NCBI RefSeq assembly: GCF_018070045.1
Contig: NZ_JAGPYK010000015.1
Location: forward strand, 106,873 to 170,872
Length of the DNA: 64,000 nucleotides
DNA from: Micromonospora sp. U21
Lineage (GTDB): Bacteria; Actinomycetota; Actinomycetes; Mycobacteriales; Micromonosporaceae
Reading direction: 5' to 3'
Shown here: positions 45,250 through 53,082 of the stretch, piece after piece
Layout of the letters: every line of letters begins with the position of its first letter
How positions within the stretch are numbered: the stretch's first letter is position 1
Translations under genes and position numbers: made by a program
The notes under the pieces: model-generated
Seen by the model: the letters and a program-made list of their open reading frames with translations, nothing else
Told to the model about the DNA's origin: nothing
The model's database searches: none

Positions 45250-45435
45250 CCGCGCCTCCCTCACGCCACTCGTTGCCTGCGGCGACCAGTCTGTCACCGG
45301 AGACGCGGCCTTCGGTGTCCCCGGAGGGACGACGTGGCGGAGGTCATCAGTCGCGCCCGGAGTGGCGATGTGCTGCCATCCCAGACGCGAGCTGGGGCGG
45401 CCATGGTTGCCACACCCGCGACGCCCGGGTCGCAA

Positions 45436-45783
45436 TCATCGGTCCGGCTCGACGATCGGTCGGCGGTACGGCCCCCAGGCGACGAACCGCTCGAACAGTT
45501 CGCGCGGCGTCGGGCCGTCGTGCGGGTTCAACCGGAACAGGTCGTGGGTCGCCTCGTGGTAGAGCCCGGAGAGGTAGATGGCCAGGTCGACGTGGTGATC
45601 GTCGTACTCGACCTTGAGCAGCAGCCGCGCTTCCGCGCAGGGCCAGGGCAGCCCGCAGCTCCGGCACAACCACAGCGGGCGGATCGGTAGGTGCGGCCGG
45701 TGGCCCGGCGGGTACGGCCGAGGCCGATCGGCGTGCGGACCGAGCCGGGGTACGGGCAGCTCACCGGAAAGGCGCTTGCGCAT
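45436..45783 (-). CDS. Small hypothetical protein with zinc-ribbon-like CxxC
   Basis: 115 residues. The N-terminal half is Pro-rich (MRKRLSGELPVPRLG), then LWLCRSCGLPWPCAEARL with a CxxC and a third Cys seven residues on, then a helical C terminus (YLSGLYHEATHDLFRLNPHD). From memory, relatives accompany XRE/DUF397 genes in Micromonosporaceae and are sometimes mislabelled flavin reductase; nothing here supports that activity. Divergent from the second XRE gene. Confidence 0.7.
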   Translation of the reverse strand: MRKRLSGELPVPRLGPHADRPRPYPPGHRPHLPIRPLWLCRSCGLPWPCAEARLLLKVEYDDHHVDLAIYLSGLYHEATHDLFRLNPHDGPTPRELFERFVAWGPYRRPIVEPDR

Positions 45784-45809
45784 CTCGACCTCCTTCAGGC
45801 GCTACGTGA

Positions 45810-45829
45810 CACTCTGCTGAGTACGGCAC
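45810..45829 (+). promoter_or_regulatory. XRE-locus motif, copy 2
   Basis: CACTCTG-CTGA-GTACGGCAC in the 147-base divergent gap, 101 bases before the XRE start. Copy 1 lies at 15869-15887 with a spacer one base shorter. Probably a promoter/operator of this regulator family. Confidence 0.5.
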
Positions 45830-45930
45830 TACTGTCGGAAGGCATCGACGGTGGTCGGGGCAAGGTCGGGTCGGTCCCCGGCGATCGTCCGGACCGGCCG
45901 GGGCAACGCCGGAAAGAGCGTGGAGGAAGT

Positions 45931-46734
45931 GTGGAAGGTGAACCGACCGCCGAGCTGATCCGGGCACAACTCCGGCGGCTGCGGCTGCGCGCCGAGCTGA
46001 GTCAGGAGGAGTTCGGGAAGCTCGTCCACTTCTCGGGCTCACAGGTGTCCGCCGTCGAGCTGGGTCAGCGCCCCCTCGACCGGTTCTTCCTCAAGCGGGC
46101 GGACGAGGTGTTGGGCACGGGTGGGCTGCTGACGTCGCTGCTCAAGCTGGCCGAGCGGGACGGTCAGCCGAGCTGGCTGCGACCGTGGCTGGAAGCCGAA
46201 CGCCAGGCCCAGCAGATGCGGTGTTACCAGCCGACTCTCGTTCCAGGGTTGCTACAGACGGAAAATTACGCCCGGGCAGTGATCCGGAGCGACAACACGA
46301 TCAGCGACGACGAGGTCGAGAAGCGTCTCGCGGTCCGGATGGATCGGCAGACCATCCTTTGCCAAGCCGACCCGCCCGTGTACGTCGCCGTCGTCGAGGA
46401 AACCGTTCTGCGCCGTTCAGACGAGAGCTTCCAAGCGCTCATGGCGGAGCAGGTGACACGCCTTGTCGAGTGTGCGGACCGCCCGCACATCAGCATCCAC
46501 ATCATCCCGGGCGACATCCCCATGCACGTCGGACTGGTGGGCCCGTTCGCTCTGGCGCGAGGTGGCGACGGTGGCTGGGTAGGCCATCTGGAGACTCAGC
46601 TCGGCGGCGTGGTGGTCGACCGGGACGAGGATGTGGCTATCCTGCTCGCCAGGTGGGAGAGCGTCCGCAGTCAAGCGCTGCCTCACCGGCAGTCGGTCGA
46701 GCTGATGAAGGAAGTGATGACGTCATGGAGCTGA
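45931..46734 (+). CDS. XRE-family regulator with DUF5753
   Basis: 267 residues from GTG 45931 (GGAGG four bases upstream). HTH at 8-60 (LRRLRLRAELSQEEFGKLV, SGSQVSAVELGQRPL) and DUF5753 from ~85 (MRCYQPTLVPGLLQTENYA, VYVAVVEETVLR, ISIHIIPGD). Overlaps the DUF397 gene by 10 bases. Same architecture as the locus at 14.5-15.6 kb but only distantly similar in sequence. Confidence 0.92.
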   Translation: MEGEPTAELIRAQLRRLRLRAELSQEEFGKLVHFSGSQVSAVELGQRPLDRFFLKRADEVLGTGGLLTSLLKLAERDGQPSWLRPWLEAERQAQQMRCYQPTLVPGLLQTENYARAVIRSDNTISDDEVEKRLAVRMDRQTILCQADPPVYVAVVEETVLRRSDESFQALMAEQVTRLVECADRPHISIHIIPGDIPMHVGLVGPFALARGGDGGWVGHLETQLGGVVVDRDEDVAILLARWESVRSQALPHRQSVELMKEVMTSWS

Positions 46735-46910
46735 TCGGCGCTACCTGGCGCAAGTCCACCCGCAGCGGCACGCAGGGCGACTGCGTCGAGGTGGCCGACA
46801 ACCTCGTCGGCGTCGTCGGTGTGCGGGACAGCAAGGACCCGGCCGGCCCGGTGCTCACCTTCGACCCACAGTCCTGGCGAGCCTTCGTCACCGCGGCCAA
46901 ACGACGCTGA
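46725..46910 (+). CDS. DUF397 domain protein
   Basis: 61 residues: W-KSTRSG---DCVEVA, VGVRDSKDPAGPVL, W-AFV core of DUF397. ATG 46725 lies inside the XRE 3' end, indicating coupling. It is the predicted partner of the preceding DUF5753 regulator. The 167 bases that follow, up to proS, hold no recognised gene or T-box. Confidence 0.9.
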   Translation: MELIGATWRKSTRSGTQGDCVEVADNLVGVVGVRDSKDPAGPVLTFDPQSWRAFVTAAKRR

Positions 46911-47077
46911 CTTCGCCGCACGGGCGCTGACCCACTCGGGATCCCGGAAACCGGGGCATCCCCACGACCTGGACACCCCGACATCATGAAAGCCGAGTCG
47001 ATCAGGCGGAACATCAGCCGGTCGCTACTGGCCGAAATACATCGCTCATCCCACCGCACCGGTCGTAGGCTGCGCTG

Positions 47078-48847
47078 ATGCTGCTACGCATGTCGACCCT
47101 GTTGCTGCGGACCCTGCGCGAGGACCCGGCCGACGCGGAGGTGCCGAGCCACCGGCTCCTGCTGCGCGCCGGCTACATCCGCCGCGCCGCGCCGGGCGGC
47201 TACACCTGGCTGCCGCTGGGAAAGCTGGTGCTGGACCGGATCACCGAGGTGGTACGCGGCGAGCTCATCGCGATCGGCGACCAGGAGGTGCACTTCCCGG
47301 CGCTGCTGCCGGCGGAGCCGTACCGGACCAGCGGCCGGTGGACGGAGTACGGCGACGACATCTTCACCCTCGCCGACCGGCGCGGCGCCGAGCACCTGTT
47401 GGCACCCACCCATGAGGAGCTGGCGGCGCTGCTGGTCAAGGACCTCTTCACCTCGTACCGGGATTTTCCGGTGACCCTGTTCCAGGTGCAGACCAAGTTC
47501 CGTGACGAGGCGCGCCCGCGGGCGGGTCTGCTGCGCGGCCGGGAGTTCCTGATGAAGGACGCGTACTCCTTCGACCTGGACGAGGAGGGGCTGCGGGACG
47601 CGTACGGACGGCACCGGGCGGCGTACCGGCGGATCTTCGACCGGCTGGGCCTGGACTACACGGTGGTGCACGCGATGTCCGGGGCGATGGGCGGCTCGGC
47701 GTCGGAGGAGTTCCTGGCCGTGACGCCGGTAGGCGAGGACACGTTCGTCGGCTGCACCGCCTGCGACTTCGCGGCGAACACCGAGGCGGTCACCACCCGG
47801 GCGCCCGCTGCCGGCGACCCGACCGCGCAGCCGGCCGTCGAGGTGCACGACACTCCCGAGACCCCGACGATCGCCAGCCTGGTGGCACTGGCCAACGCCC
47901 GCCGCCTGGGTGGTCGGGACGGCTGGACCGCCGCCGACACCTTGAAGAACGTCGTGCTGGCCGTGCGCCAGCCCGGCGCGGACCGCGCCGAGCCGCTGGT
48001 GGTCGGCGTTCCTGGTGACCGGGAGGTCGACCTGAAGCGGGTGGGCGCCGCGCTGCACCCGGCCCAGGTGGCCATCTTCGAGGGGTGGGCCGACCACCCC
48101 GAGCTGGTTCGCGGGTACATCGGGCCGCAACTGCTCGACAAGCTGGGCATCCGCTACCTCGTCGACCCGCGGGTGGTGCCCGGCTCAGCCTGGTTGACCG
48201 GGGCGAACGAGCCGGGCCGGCACGCGACGGACGTGGTCTGCGGGCGGGACTTCACGCCCGACGGCACGATCGAGGCGGCCGAGGTGCGTGCCGGCGACCC
48301 CTGCCCCGGCTGCGACAGCGGCGAGCTGACCATCCGGCGGGGCATCGAGATCGGGCACATCTTCCAACTCGGCCGCCGGTTCACCGACGCGTTCGCGGTC
48401 GACGTGCTCGGCCCGGCCGGCAAGCCGGTCCGGCCGACCATGGGCTGCTACGGCATCGGGGTGTCGCGGGCGGTGGCGGCGATCGCCGAGCAGCACCACG
48501 ACGACCGGGGGCTGGTCTGGCCGGCGGCGGTCGCGCCGTGCGACGTACACCTGGTCGTGGCGGGCAAGGGGCCGCAGCTCGACGCGGCGCTGGAGCTCGG
48601 CGGGCAGCTCGCGACCGCCGGCCTGCGGGTGCTGCTCGACGACCGGACGCACGTCTCGGCCGGGGTGAAGTTCACGGACGCCGAGCTGATCGGCGTTCCG
48701 CGCGCCGTCGTGGTCGGCCGCCGGCTGGCCGACGGGTACGTCGAGTTGCGCGAGCGGGCCGGCGACGGCCGCACCGAGTTGCCGCTGGACGGTCTGGTGG
48801 AACGGTTGGTCGACGAGGTGCGCCGGGAACGTGGGAACGTGGTGTAG
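47078..48847 (+). CDS. proS: Prolyl-tRNA synthetase (bacterial type)
   Basis: 589 residues. Class II motifs: motif 1 around LRAGYIRRAAPGGYTWLPLG, motif 2 FRDEARPRAGLLRGREFLMKDAYSFD, motif 3 GCYGIGVSRAVAAIAEQ. An INS editing domain is inserted at about 225-385, and the C-terminal anticodon-binding domain ends the protein. Charges tRNA-Pro in the cytoplasm. ATG 47078 (alternative 47090). Confidence 0.97.
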   Translation: MLLRMSTLLLRTLREDPADAEVPSHRLLLRAGYIRRAAPGGYTWLPLGKLVLDRITEVVRGELIAIGDQEVHFPALLPAEPYRTSGRWTEYGDDIFTLADRRGAEHLLAPTHEELAALLVKDLFTSYRDFPVTLFQVQTKFRDEARPRAGLLRGREFLMKDAYSFDLDEEGLRDAYGRHRAAYRRIFDRLGLDYTVVHAMSGAMGGSASEEFLAVTPVGEDTFVGCTACDFAANTEAVTTRAPAAGDPTAQPAVEVHDTPETPTIASLVALANARRLGGRDGWTAADTLKNVVLAVRQPGADRAEPLVVGVPGDREVDLKRVGAALHPAQVAIFEGWADHPELVRGYIGPQLLDKLGIRYLVDPRVVPGSAWLTGANEPGRHATDVVCGRDFTPDGTIEAAEVRAGDPCPGCDSGELTIRRGIEIGHIFQLGRRFTDAFAVDVLGPAGKPVRPTMGCYGIGVSRAVAAIAEQHHDDRGLVWPAAVAPCDVHLVVAGKGPQLDAALELGGQLATAGLRVLLDDRTHVSAGVKFTDAELIGVPRAVVVGRRLADGYVELRERAGDGRTELPLDGLVERLVDEVRRERGNVV

Positions 48848-48904
48848 CCACCGCGTCACGGGGTACCGCAGTTCGATCGGGTGGAAACGTCTTCGGAGGC
48901 TCTC

Positions 48905-49330
48905 ATGACCGGTTACCGGGTCAGCGACGTGATGACCAAGCAGGTGGTGTACCTGCCGGCGGAGACCACCCTGGACGAGGCGGCCAGGGTGATGAAGGAG
49001 GCGGACATCGGCGACGTGGTGGTCACCGACGGCGCCAGCCTCGCCGGCATGCTCACCGACCGGGACATCGTGATCCGGGCGGTGGCCGAGAACAGCTCGC
49101 CGGCCGCCACGACCATCGGCTCGATCGTCACCCGCGAGGTGGTCATGATCGAGCAGCACTGCACGGCGGGCGAGGCGGCTGCGTTGATGCGGGACCGGGG
49201 CATCCGGCGCGTGCTGGTCTGCGACACCGACCGCAAGCTGGTCGGCATCGTCTCGCTCGGCGACCTGGCCATGCAGCTCGACCCGACGAGCGCCCTCAGC
49301 GAGATCAGCGAACAGTCCCCCACGGTGTAA
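48905..49330 (+). CDS. CBS-pair domain protein
   Basis: 141 residues from ATG 48905 with GGAGG upstream; almost entirely two CBS motifs (VSDVMTKQVVYL--ETTLDEAARVM and GSIVTREVVMIEQ--TAGEAAALM, each followed by a GI/GML-TDRD or SLGDL block). Such stand-alone proteins bind adenosyl ligands and regulate partners, in actinobacteria often during hypoxia or stress. A related protein lies at 60591-61010. Confidence 0.92.
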   Translation: MTGYRVSDVMTKQVVYLPAETTLDEAARVMKEADIGDVVVTDGASLAGMLTDRDIVIRAVAENSSPAATTIGSIVTREVVMIEQHCTAGEAAALMRDRGIRRVLVCDTDRKLVGIVSLGDLAMQLDPTSALSEISEQSPTV

Positions 49331-49388
49331 GGAAGGGCCCCTTCTTATCGCCTGAGGTAGAGGAAGGGCCCCCTGTTGACAGCGGTAG
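49330..49388. repeat. Tandem AGGAAGGGCCCC repeat
   Basis: Two ~30-base units in direct orientation, 49330-49360 and 49361-49388, each beginning AGGAAGGGCCCC and ending GGTAG. The core GGGCCC is palindromic. It sits between the CBS and sufE genes, 10 bases from the sufE start. I recall this family as widespread between genes in Micromonospora. Confidence 0.75.
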
Positions 49389-49397
49389 CCTCGACGC

Positions 49398-49826
49398 ATG
49401 GCTGACATGCCGGCCCGACTGGCCGAGATCGTCGACGAGTTCGCCTCCGCACCGCGCGACCTGGTGCTGGAGATGCTGCTCGAGTACGCCGACGTCATCC
49501 CGCCGCTTCAACTGGAGGCCGCCGAGCGCGAGGGCATGGAGCAGGTGCCGGAGTGCCAGACGGCGTTCTTCCTGCGCGCCCGGGTGACGCCGGACGGGGT
49601 CGTCGAGACGCTCTTCGACTGCCCGCCGGAGGCGCCGACCACCCGGGCGTTCGCCGGAATCCTCGCCGAGGGGCTGGCCGGCGCGAGCGCCGAGGAGGTG
49701 TTGGCCGTGCCGGACGACCTCTACCAGCGGATGGGCCTGGCGCAGGCGATCAGCCCGCTGCGGGTACGCGGCGGCACCGCGATCCTGGGCCGGCTCAAGC
49801 GCCAGGTCCGGGAACAGATCGGCTGA
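49398..49826 (+). CDS. sufE: SufE family sulfur acceptor
   Basis: 142 residues. SufE fold with the acceptor loop VPECQTAFF (Cys53), and FADCPPEA-like FDCPPEAPTTRAFAG. Accepts persulfide sulfur from a cysteine desulfurase and passes it to Fe-S assembly. ATG 49398 directly after the repeat element. The separated rhodanese at 43066-43968 is its common neighbour in other actinobacteria. Confidence 0.92.
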   Translation: MADMPARLAEIVDEFASAPRDLVLEMLLEYADVIPPLQLEAAEREGMEQVPECQTAFFLRARVTPDGVVETLFDCPPEAPTTRAFAGILAEGLAGASAEEVLAVPDDLYQRMGLAQAISPLRVRGGTAILGRLKRQVREQIG

Positions 49827-49846
49827 CCGGCGAGTTGGCACCGATC

Positions 49847-50488
49847 ATGGAGATCGAGATCTACGCGGACGTCGTGTGCCCGTGGTGCTACATCGGCAAG
49901 CGCCGGCTGGAGGAAGCGCTCGCCAGCTACGGCGGCGAGGTGACCGTCCGCTACCGGCCGTTCCAGCTCGATCCGTCGCCGGTGGCCGAGCCCCGGCCAC
50001 TGGTGGAGGCGATGGCCGCCAAGTTCGGCGGCCCGGAGCGGGCCCGGCAGATGTTCGCCCACGTGACCGAGGTCGCGGCGGGTGACGGGCTCCGGCTGGA
50101 CTTCGACCGGGCGGTGATCGCGAACACCTTCGACGCGCACCGGCTGGTCTCGTACGCCACCGACCACGGCCGGGCGGCCGACATGGTGGAGGCGCTCTAC
50201 CAGGCGCACTTCACCCAGGGCGTCGACGTCGGCTCCCGAGAGGCCCTGGCCACGCTGGCCGGCGGGATCGGTCTGGAGGCCGCCGATGTGCGCAGGTTCC
50301 TCGACTCCGACGAGCGGACCGCCGACATCACCGCCGAGTTGGCCGCCGCCCGTGAGCTGGGTGTCACCAGCGTGCCGACCTTCGTGCTGGCCGGAAAGTA
50401 CGCGGTCACCGGCGCCCAGGAGACCCGGACGCTGCTCGCCGCGCTGGCCGAGGTCGAGCAGCGCGAGTCCGGAGCGCACTCGCACTGA
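49847..50488 (+). CDS. DsbA family oxidoreductase (FrnE-like)
   Basis: 213 residues. Thioredoxin fold with CPWC (Cys11-Cys14), the FQLDP segment, a helical insert and a cis-Pro region GVTSVPTFVL. No signal peptide, so it is a cytoplasmic 2-hydroxychromene isomerase/FrnE-type thiol oxidoreductase. ATG 49847, 20 bases after sufE, likely co-transcribed. Confidence 0.93.
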   Translation: MEIEIYADVVCPWCYIGKRRLEEALASYGGEVTVRYRPFQLDPSPVAEPRPLVEAMAAKFGGPERARQMFAHVTEVAAGDGLRLDFDRAVIANTFDAHRLVSYATDHGRAADMVEALYQAHFTQGVDVGSREALATLAGGIGLEAADVRRFLDSDERTADITAELAAARELGVTSVPTFVLAGKYAVTGAQETRTLLAALAEVEQRESGAHSH

Positions 50489-50508
50489 GTCAGGCCGCAG
50501 CCAGCCAC

Positions 50509-50564
50509 GGCACCGGCATCGACCGGCGTGATGTTTCACGTGCAACGGTATCGATGCCGATGCC
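50509..50564. terminator. Hairpin between convergent genes, enclosing a parS-like site
   Basis: Arms 50509-50522 and 50551-50564 are complementary at 13 of 14 positions (GGCATCGA/TCGATGCC perfect) around a 28-base loop. Located between the DsbA and YbaK stops, so it probably ends both transcripts. Confidence 0.55.
50532..50547. other. parS-like ParB binding site
   Basis: TGTTTCACGTGCAACG differs from the bacterial consensus TGTTTCACGTGAAACA at two positions; the 14-base core GTTTCACGTGCAAC differs at one. ParB loads at such sites to organise and segregate the origin region. The nearness of the fhaA-pknB block, usually origin-proximal, supports it. Confidence 0.6.
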
Positions 50565-50567
50565 TGG

Positions 50568-51116
50568 TCAGGCCGGTCGGGCCAGGCCCTCCACCACCTG
50601 CGCGCCGGGCAGTACGCCCAGCGCCGGCCCGGGCAGCGCGATCTTGCTGTGCCGTACGCCCGACCCGATGATCACGTGCGGCGTGGCGATCACCCGCGCG
50701 TCCACCAGAATCGGCCACTGGGCCGGCAGCCCGATCGGGGTGATGCCGCCGTACTCCATGCCGGTCAGCTCGACCGCGTCGTCCATCGGAGCGAAGCTCG
50801 CCTTACGCACGTCCAGTGCCCGGCGAGCCACTCCGTTCACGTCGGCACGGGTGGTGGCCAGGATGATGCAGGCCGCGTAGCGGACCACACCCTCGCGCTT
50901 GCCGGCCACCACCACGCAGTTGGCCGAGACGTCCAGCCCCACCTCGTACGCCGCGCAGAACGCGGCCGTGTCGGCGAGGTCGGCGTCGATCGGCGCGACC
51001 AGCACCTCATCGACATCCACGGGCGCGTTGGCGGGCCACTGCGCGATCGCCTCCGCCACCGGCGGGGCGAGCAGGTCCAGGCGGGCACGGGCCGGTTCGG
51101 TCTTCAGCGTTCCCAT
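50568..51116 (-). CDS. YbaK/EbsC family aminoacyl-tRNA deacylase-like protein
   Basis: 182 residues from ATG 51116. YbaK fold: VVVAGKREGVVRYAACIILATTRADV, the GYTPGG-like MEYGGITPIGLP, VIIGSGVRHSKIALPG. Family members hydrolyse mischarged aminoacyl-tRNAs. The frame is open up to 51233 but that part is a GSGVAG tandem repeat unlike the family, so it is left out. Confidence 0.88.
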   Translation of the reverse strand: MGTLKTEPARARLDLLAPPVAEAIAQWPANAPVDVDEVLVAPIDADLADTAAFCAAYEVGLDVSANCVVVAGKREGVVRYAACIILATTRADVNGVARRALDVRKASFAPMDDAVELTGMEYGGITPIGLPAQWPILVDARVIATPHVIIGSGVRHSKIALPGPALGVLPGAQVVEGLARPA

Positions 51117-51154
51117 CACGGGTGCGATCCTCGCACCCGCCACGCCGAACCGCC

Positions 51155-51190
51155 CGGCGACTCCCGAACCGCCGGCGACTCCCGAGCCGC
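51155..51190. repeat. 18-base tandem repeat, two copies
   Basis: CGGCGACTCCCGAACCGC followed by the same 18 bases with one change, upstream of the YbaK-like gene. Probably slippage in non-coding DNA. Confidence 0.6.
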
Positions 51191-51229
51191 CACGCGGCAC
51201 CGCCCGTCCGGGCCGAGCGGACCGGCGGC

Positions 51230-51424
51230 TCAACTGCCGGCGAGGAAGGCGTTCTCGCGCAGGAAGGTGCGGTCGCGGGAGGCGGCCAACTCCTCGGCGC
51301 GCTGGGCCTTGGCGCGGTACAGCTCCACGTCCTCCAGCGCGTGCCGGACACCCAGCCGGATCACGCCGTAGAGGAAGACGAAGCCGAAGACGTAAAGGAT
51401 CACGGTGGTGACGACAGCGAACAT
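51230..51424 (-). CDS. Small single-helix membrane protein
   Basis: 64 residues from ATG 51424: helix TTVILYVFGFVFLYGVI at the N terminus, then a charged helical tail (HALEDVELYRAKAQRAEELAASRDR). The longer open frame upstream is non-coding. Function unknown; codon use and the clean membrane-plus-coil design suggest a real gene. Confidence 0.6.
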   Translation of the reverse strand: MFAVVTTVILYVFGFVFLYGVIRLGVRHALEDVELYRAKAQRAEELAASRDRTFLRENAFLAGS

Positions 51425-51461
51425 GGCGTCACCGTAAGACGAACGTGAACCGGTGTACGTC

Positions 51462-52244
51462 TCATCTCCGCCCGGTTCCCCCGTACGTGTCAGCGAGATG
51501 GTCGGCCCAGGTGCGAACGCCCCGGGGCAGCGCCTCGGTGACCAGGCCGCCGGCGCGCAGTTCACGACCGAGCCGGCCGGGGATCCGAACCGGCAGCAGG
51601 GGTCGACGCGATCCCCGGGCCTCTCGCCAGGCGCGTACCGCCTCGTCGAAGCGGAGCACCTGCGGCCCGCCGTACTCCTCGATGCCACCCAGCGGGCCGG
51701 CGACCAGGCGAGCCGCCAGCCGCGCGGCCACCTCGCCCGGGTCGACCGGCTGGGCGAGCACCGCCCGGTCCCCGATCACCACCCCCAGCCGCGCGCTGGC
51801 GGTCAGCAGGTCGTCCAGGAGCTGCGGAAACTGGGTCGCCCGCAGCACCGACCACGGCACCGGGCCGGCCGCGATCACCTTCTCGGCGGCAAGCTTGTGC
51901 CGGTAGTACGGGATCGGCACCCGGTCCACGCCGACGATCGAGACGTACACCAGGTGCTGGACACCCGCGGCGCCAGCGGCGGCCACCAGCCGGCGCGTGC
52001 CGAGCACGTCCACCTGGTAGGCCTGCCGGCCCTGGGGCGCGGACGCCAGGTGCAGCACCGCGTCCATCCCGGCCACCGCCTCGGTCAGCCCTTCCCCGGT
52101 GGCCAGGTCGATCACCACCCACTCGACCTCACCGCCGGTACGCGGCCGTCGGCTGGTGGCCCGGACGCTGACCCCGTCGTCGCGCAGCCGGGCCAGCACC
52201 TCGTGGCCGAGGCGACCGCTCGCCCCGGTGACCAGAACCCTCAT
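51462..52244 (-). CDS. NAD(P)-binding atypical SDR (NmrA/UPF0105-like)
   Basis: 260 residues from ATG 52244 with GGGAGGA upstream. Rossmann motif GASGRLGHEV, SRRPR for NADP phosphate, VLHLASAP, VYVSIVGVDRVPIPYYRHKLAAE. The missing catalytic Tyr-x3-Lys pattern resembles NmrA-like or complex I assembly-type proteins acting as redox sensors or reductases. Substrate unknown. Confidence 0.88.
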   Translation of the reverse strand: MRVLVTGASGRLGHEVLARLRDDGVSVRATSRRPRTGGEVEWVVIDLATGEGLTEAVAGMDAVLHLASAPQGRQAYQVDVLGTRRLVAAAGAAGVQHLVYVSIVGVDRVPIPYYRHKLAAEKVIAAGPVPWSVLRATQFPQLLDDLLTASARLGVVIGDRAVLAQPVDPGEVAARLAARLVAGPLGGIEEYGGPQVLRFDEAVRAWREARGSRRPLLPVRIPGRLGRELRAGGLVTEALPRGVRTWADHLADTYGGTGRR

Positions 52245-52377
52245 CCCGTCCTCCCGTCCCGCCGCGAAACCACGGCATCCACCAGCCCACCGATCCGTCC
52301 GACGCTGCCCGCGTCGCCCGTGGGCCACCTGCTGTTGACGGCGCGCCGGAACGACCCGTGACCGGGTGTGCGGTGGG

Positions 52378-53031
52378 TCATCCCGAGCGGATCAGGTCCA
52401 GCACGGTCAGCAACGCGAAGAATGCGATCAACACTTCACTGACTACCCAGGCGTGCCCCTGGGCCCACTCCCGCATCCGCGCCAGCACCCGTGCCGCTCG
52501 CTGCCCGAGCAGGAGCAGCACCAGCAGGGGCAGAGCGAGCAGCGTCACCGTGAGCAGAACGAACGGCAGCAGGTGCCACCACGGCAGGTTGTGCCGGGCC
52601 ACGCTCGCCCCGACGGCGGCCATGGTCAGGTCATCGGTGGGCGTCACCACGAAGAGCAGCGCACCCAGTCGCAACGCCCAGGCCGGGTCGGCGTGCCCGA
52701 TGCTCCCCAGCCACTTCGGTTGCCCGGCCCGGCCCCGGCGCAGCCAGACCACCACGGCGAGGCTGACCAGCAGGACGAGCACCACCAGATCGATGACGGG
52801 CCCGCGCTCGAGCCGGCCGGCGACGGCGGTGGCATCGGCGGCCAGGCCGCCCACCAGCCGGACGAGCAGCCACGCCACCGTCACCCCGGCGGCGACCACC
52901 AGCCCGGCGCCGGCGAGGAAGCCCAGCGACGCGGCCCGGGGACGGTCCGACGAGGCGAGGAAGACCGCCACGACCAACTGGGTCCCGGCGACCATCACCA
53001 CGGCCAGTGGCAGGACGGTCAGGAAGCTCAT
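52378..53031 (-). CDS. GAP (Sap-like) family integral membrane protein
   Basis: 217 residues from ATG 53031 with GGGAGG upstream. About six membrane helices, with PTDDLTMAAVG in a loop and a WLRRGR cytoplasmic loop. The family includes the mycobacterial sulfolipid-1-addressing protein Sap, which helps lipid export. Same strand as the MFS gene 51 bases upstream. Confidence 0.78.
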   Translation of the reverse strand: MSFLTVLPLAVVMVAGTQLVVAVFLASSDRPRAASLGFLAGAGLVVAAGVTVAWLLVRLVGGLAADATAVAGRLERGPVIDLVVLVLLVSLAVVVWLRRGRAGQPKWLGSIGHADPAWALRLGALLFVVTPTDDLTMAAVGASVARHNLPWWHLLPFVLLTVTLLALPLLVLLLLGQRAARVLARMREWAQGHAWVVSEVLIAFFALLTVLDLIRSG

Positions 53032-53082
53032 CGCCCGCCATCCTCCCGGCCCACCGGCGTCGGACGCCGCGGAATCCACGGA

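Noticed and set aside
45436..45783. Flavin reductase annotation for the small Cys-containing protein
   Set aside because: No flavin-binding motif and only 115 residues; kept as hypothetical.
46911..47077. Possible T-box or leader RNA before proS
   Set aside because: No T-box sequence, specifier loop or terminator/antiterminator pair was seen.
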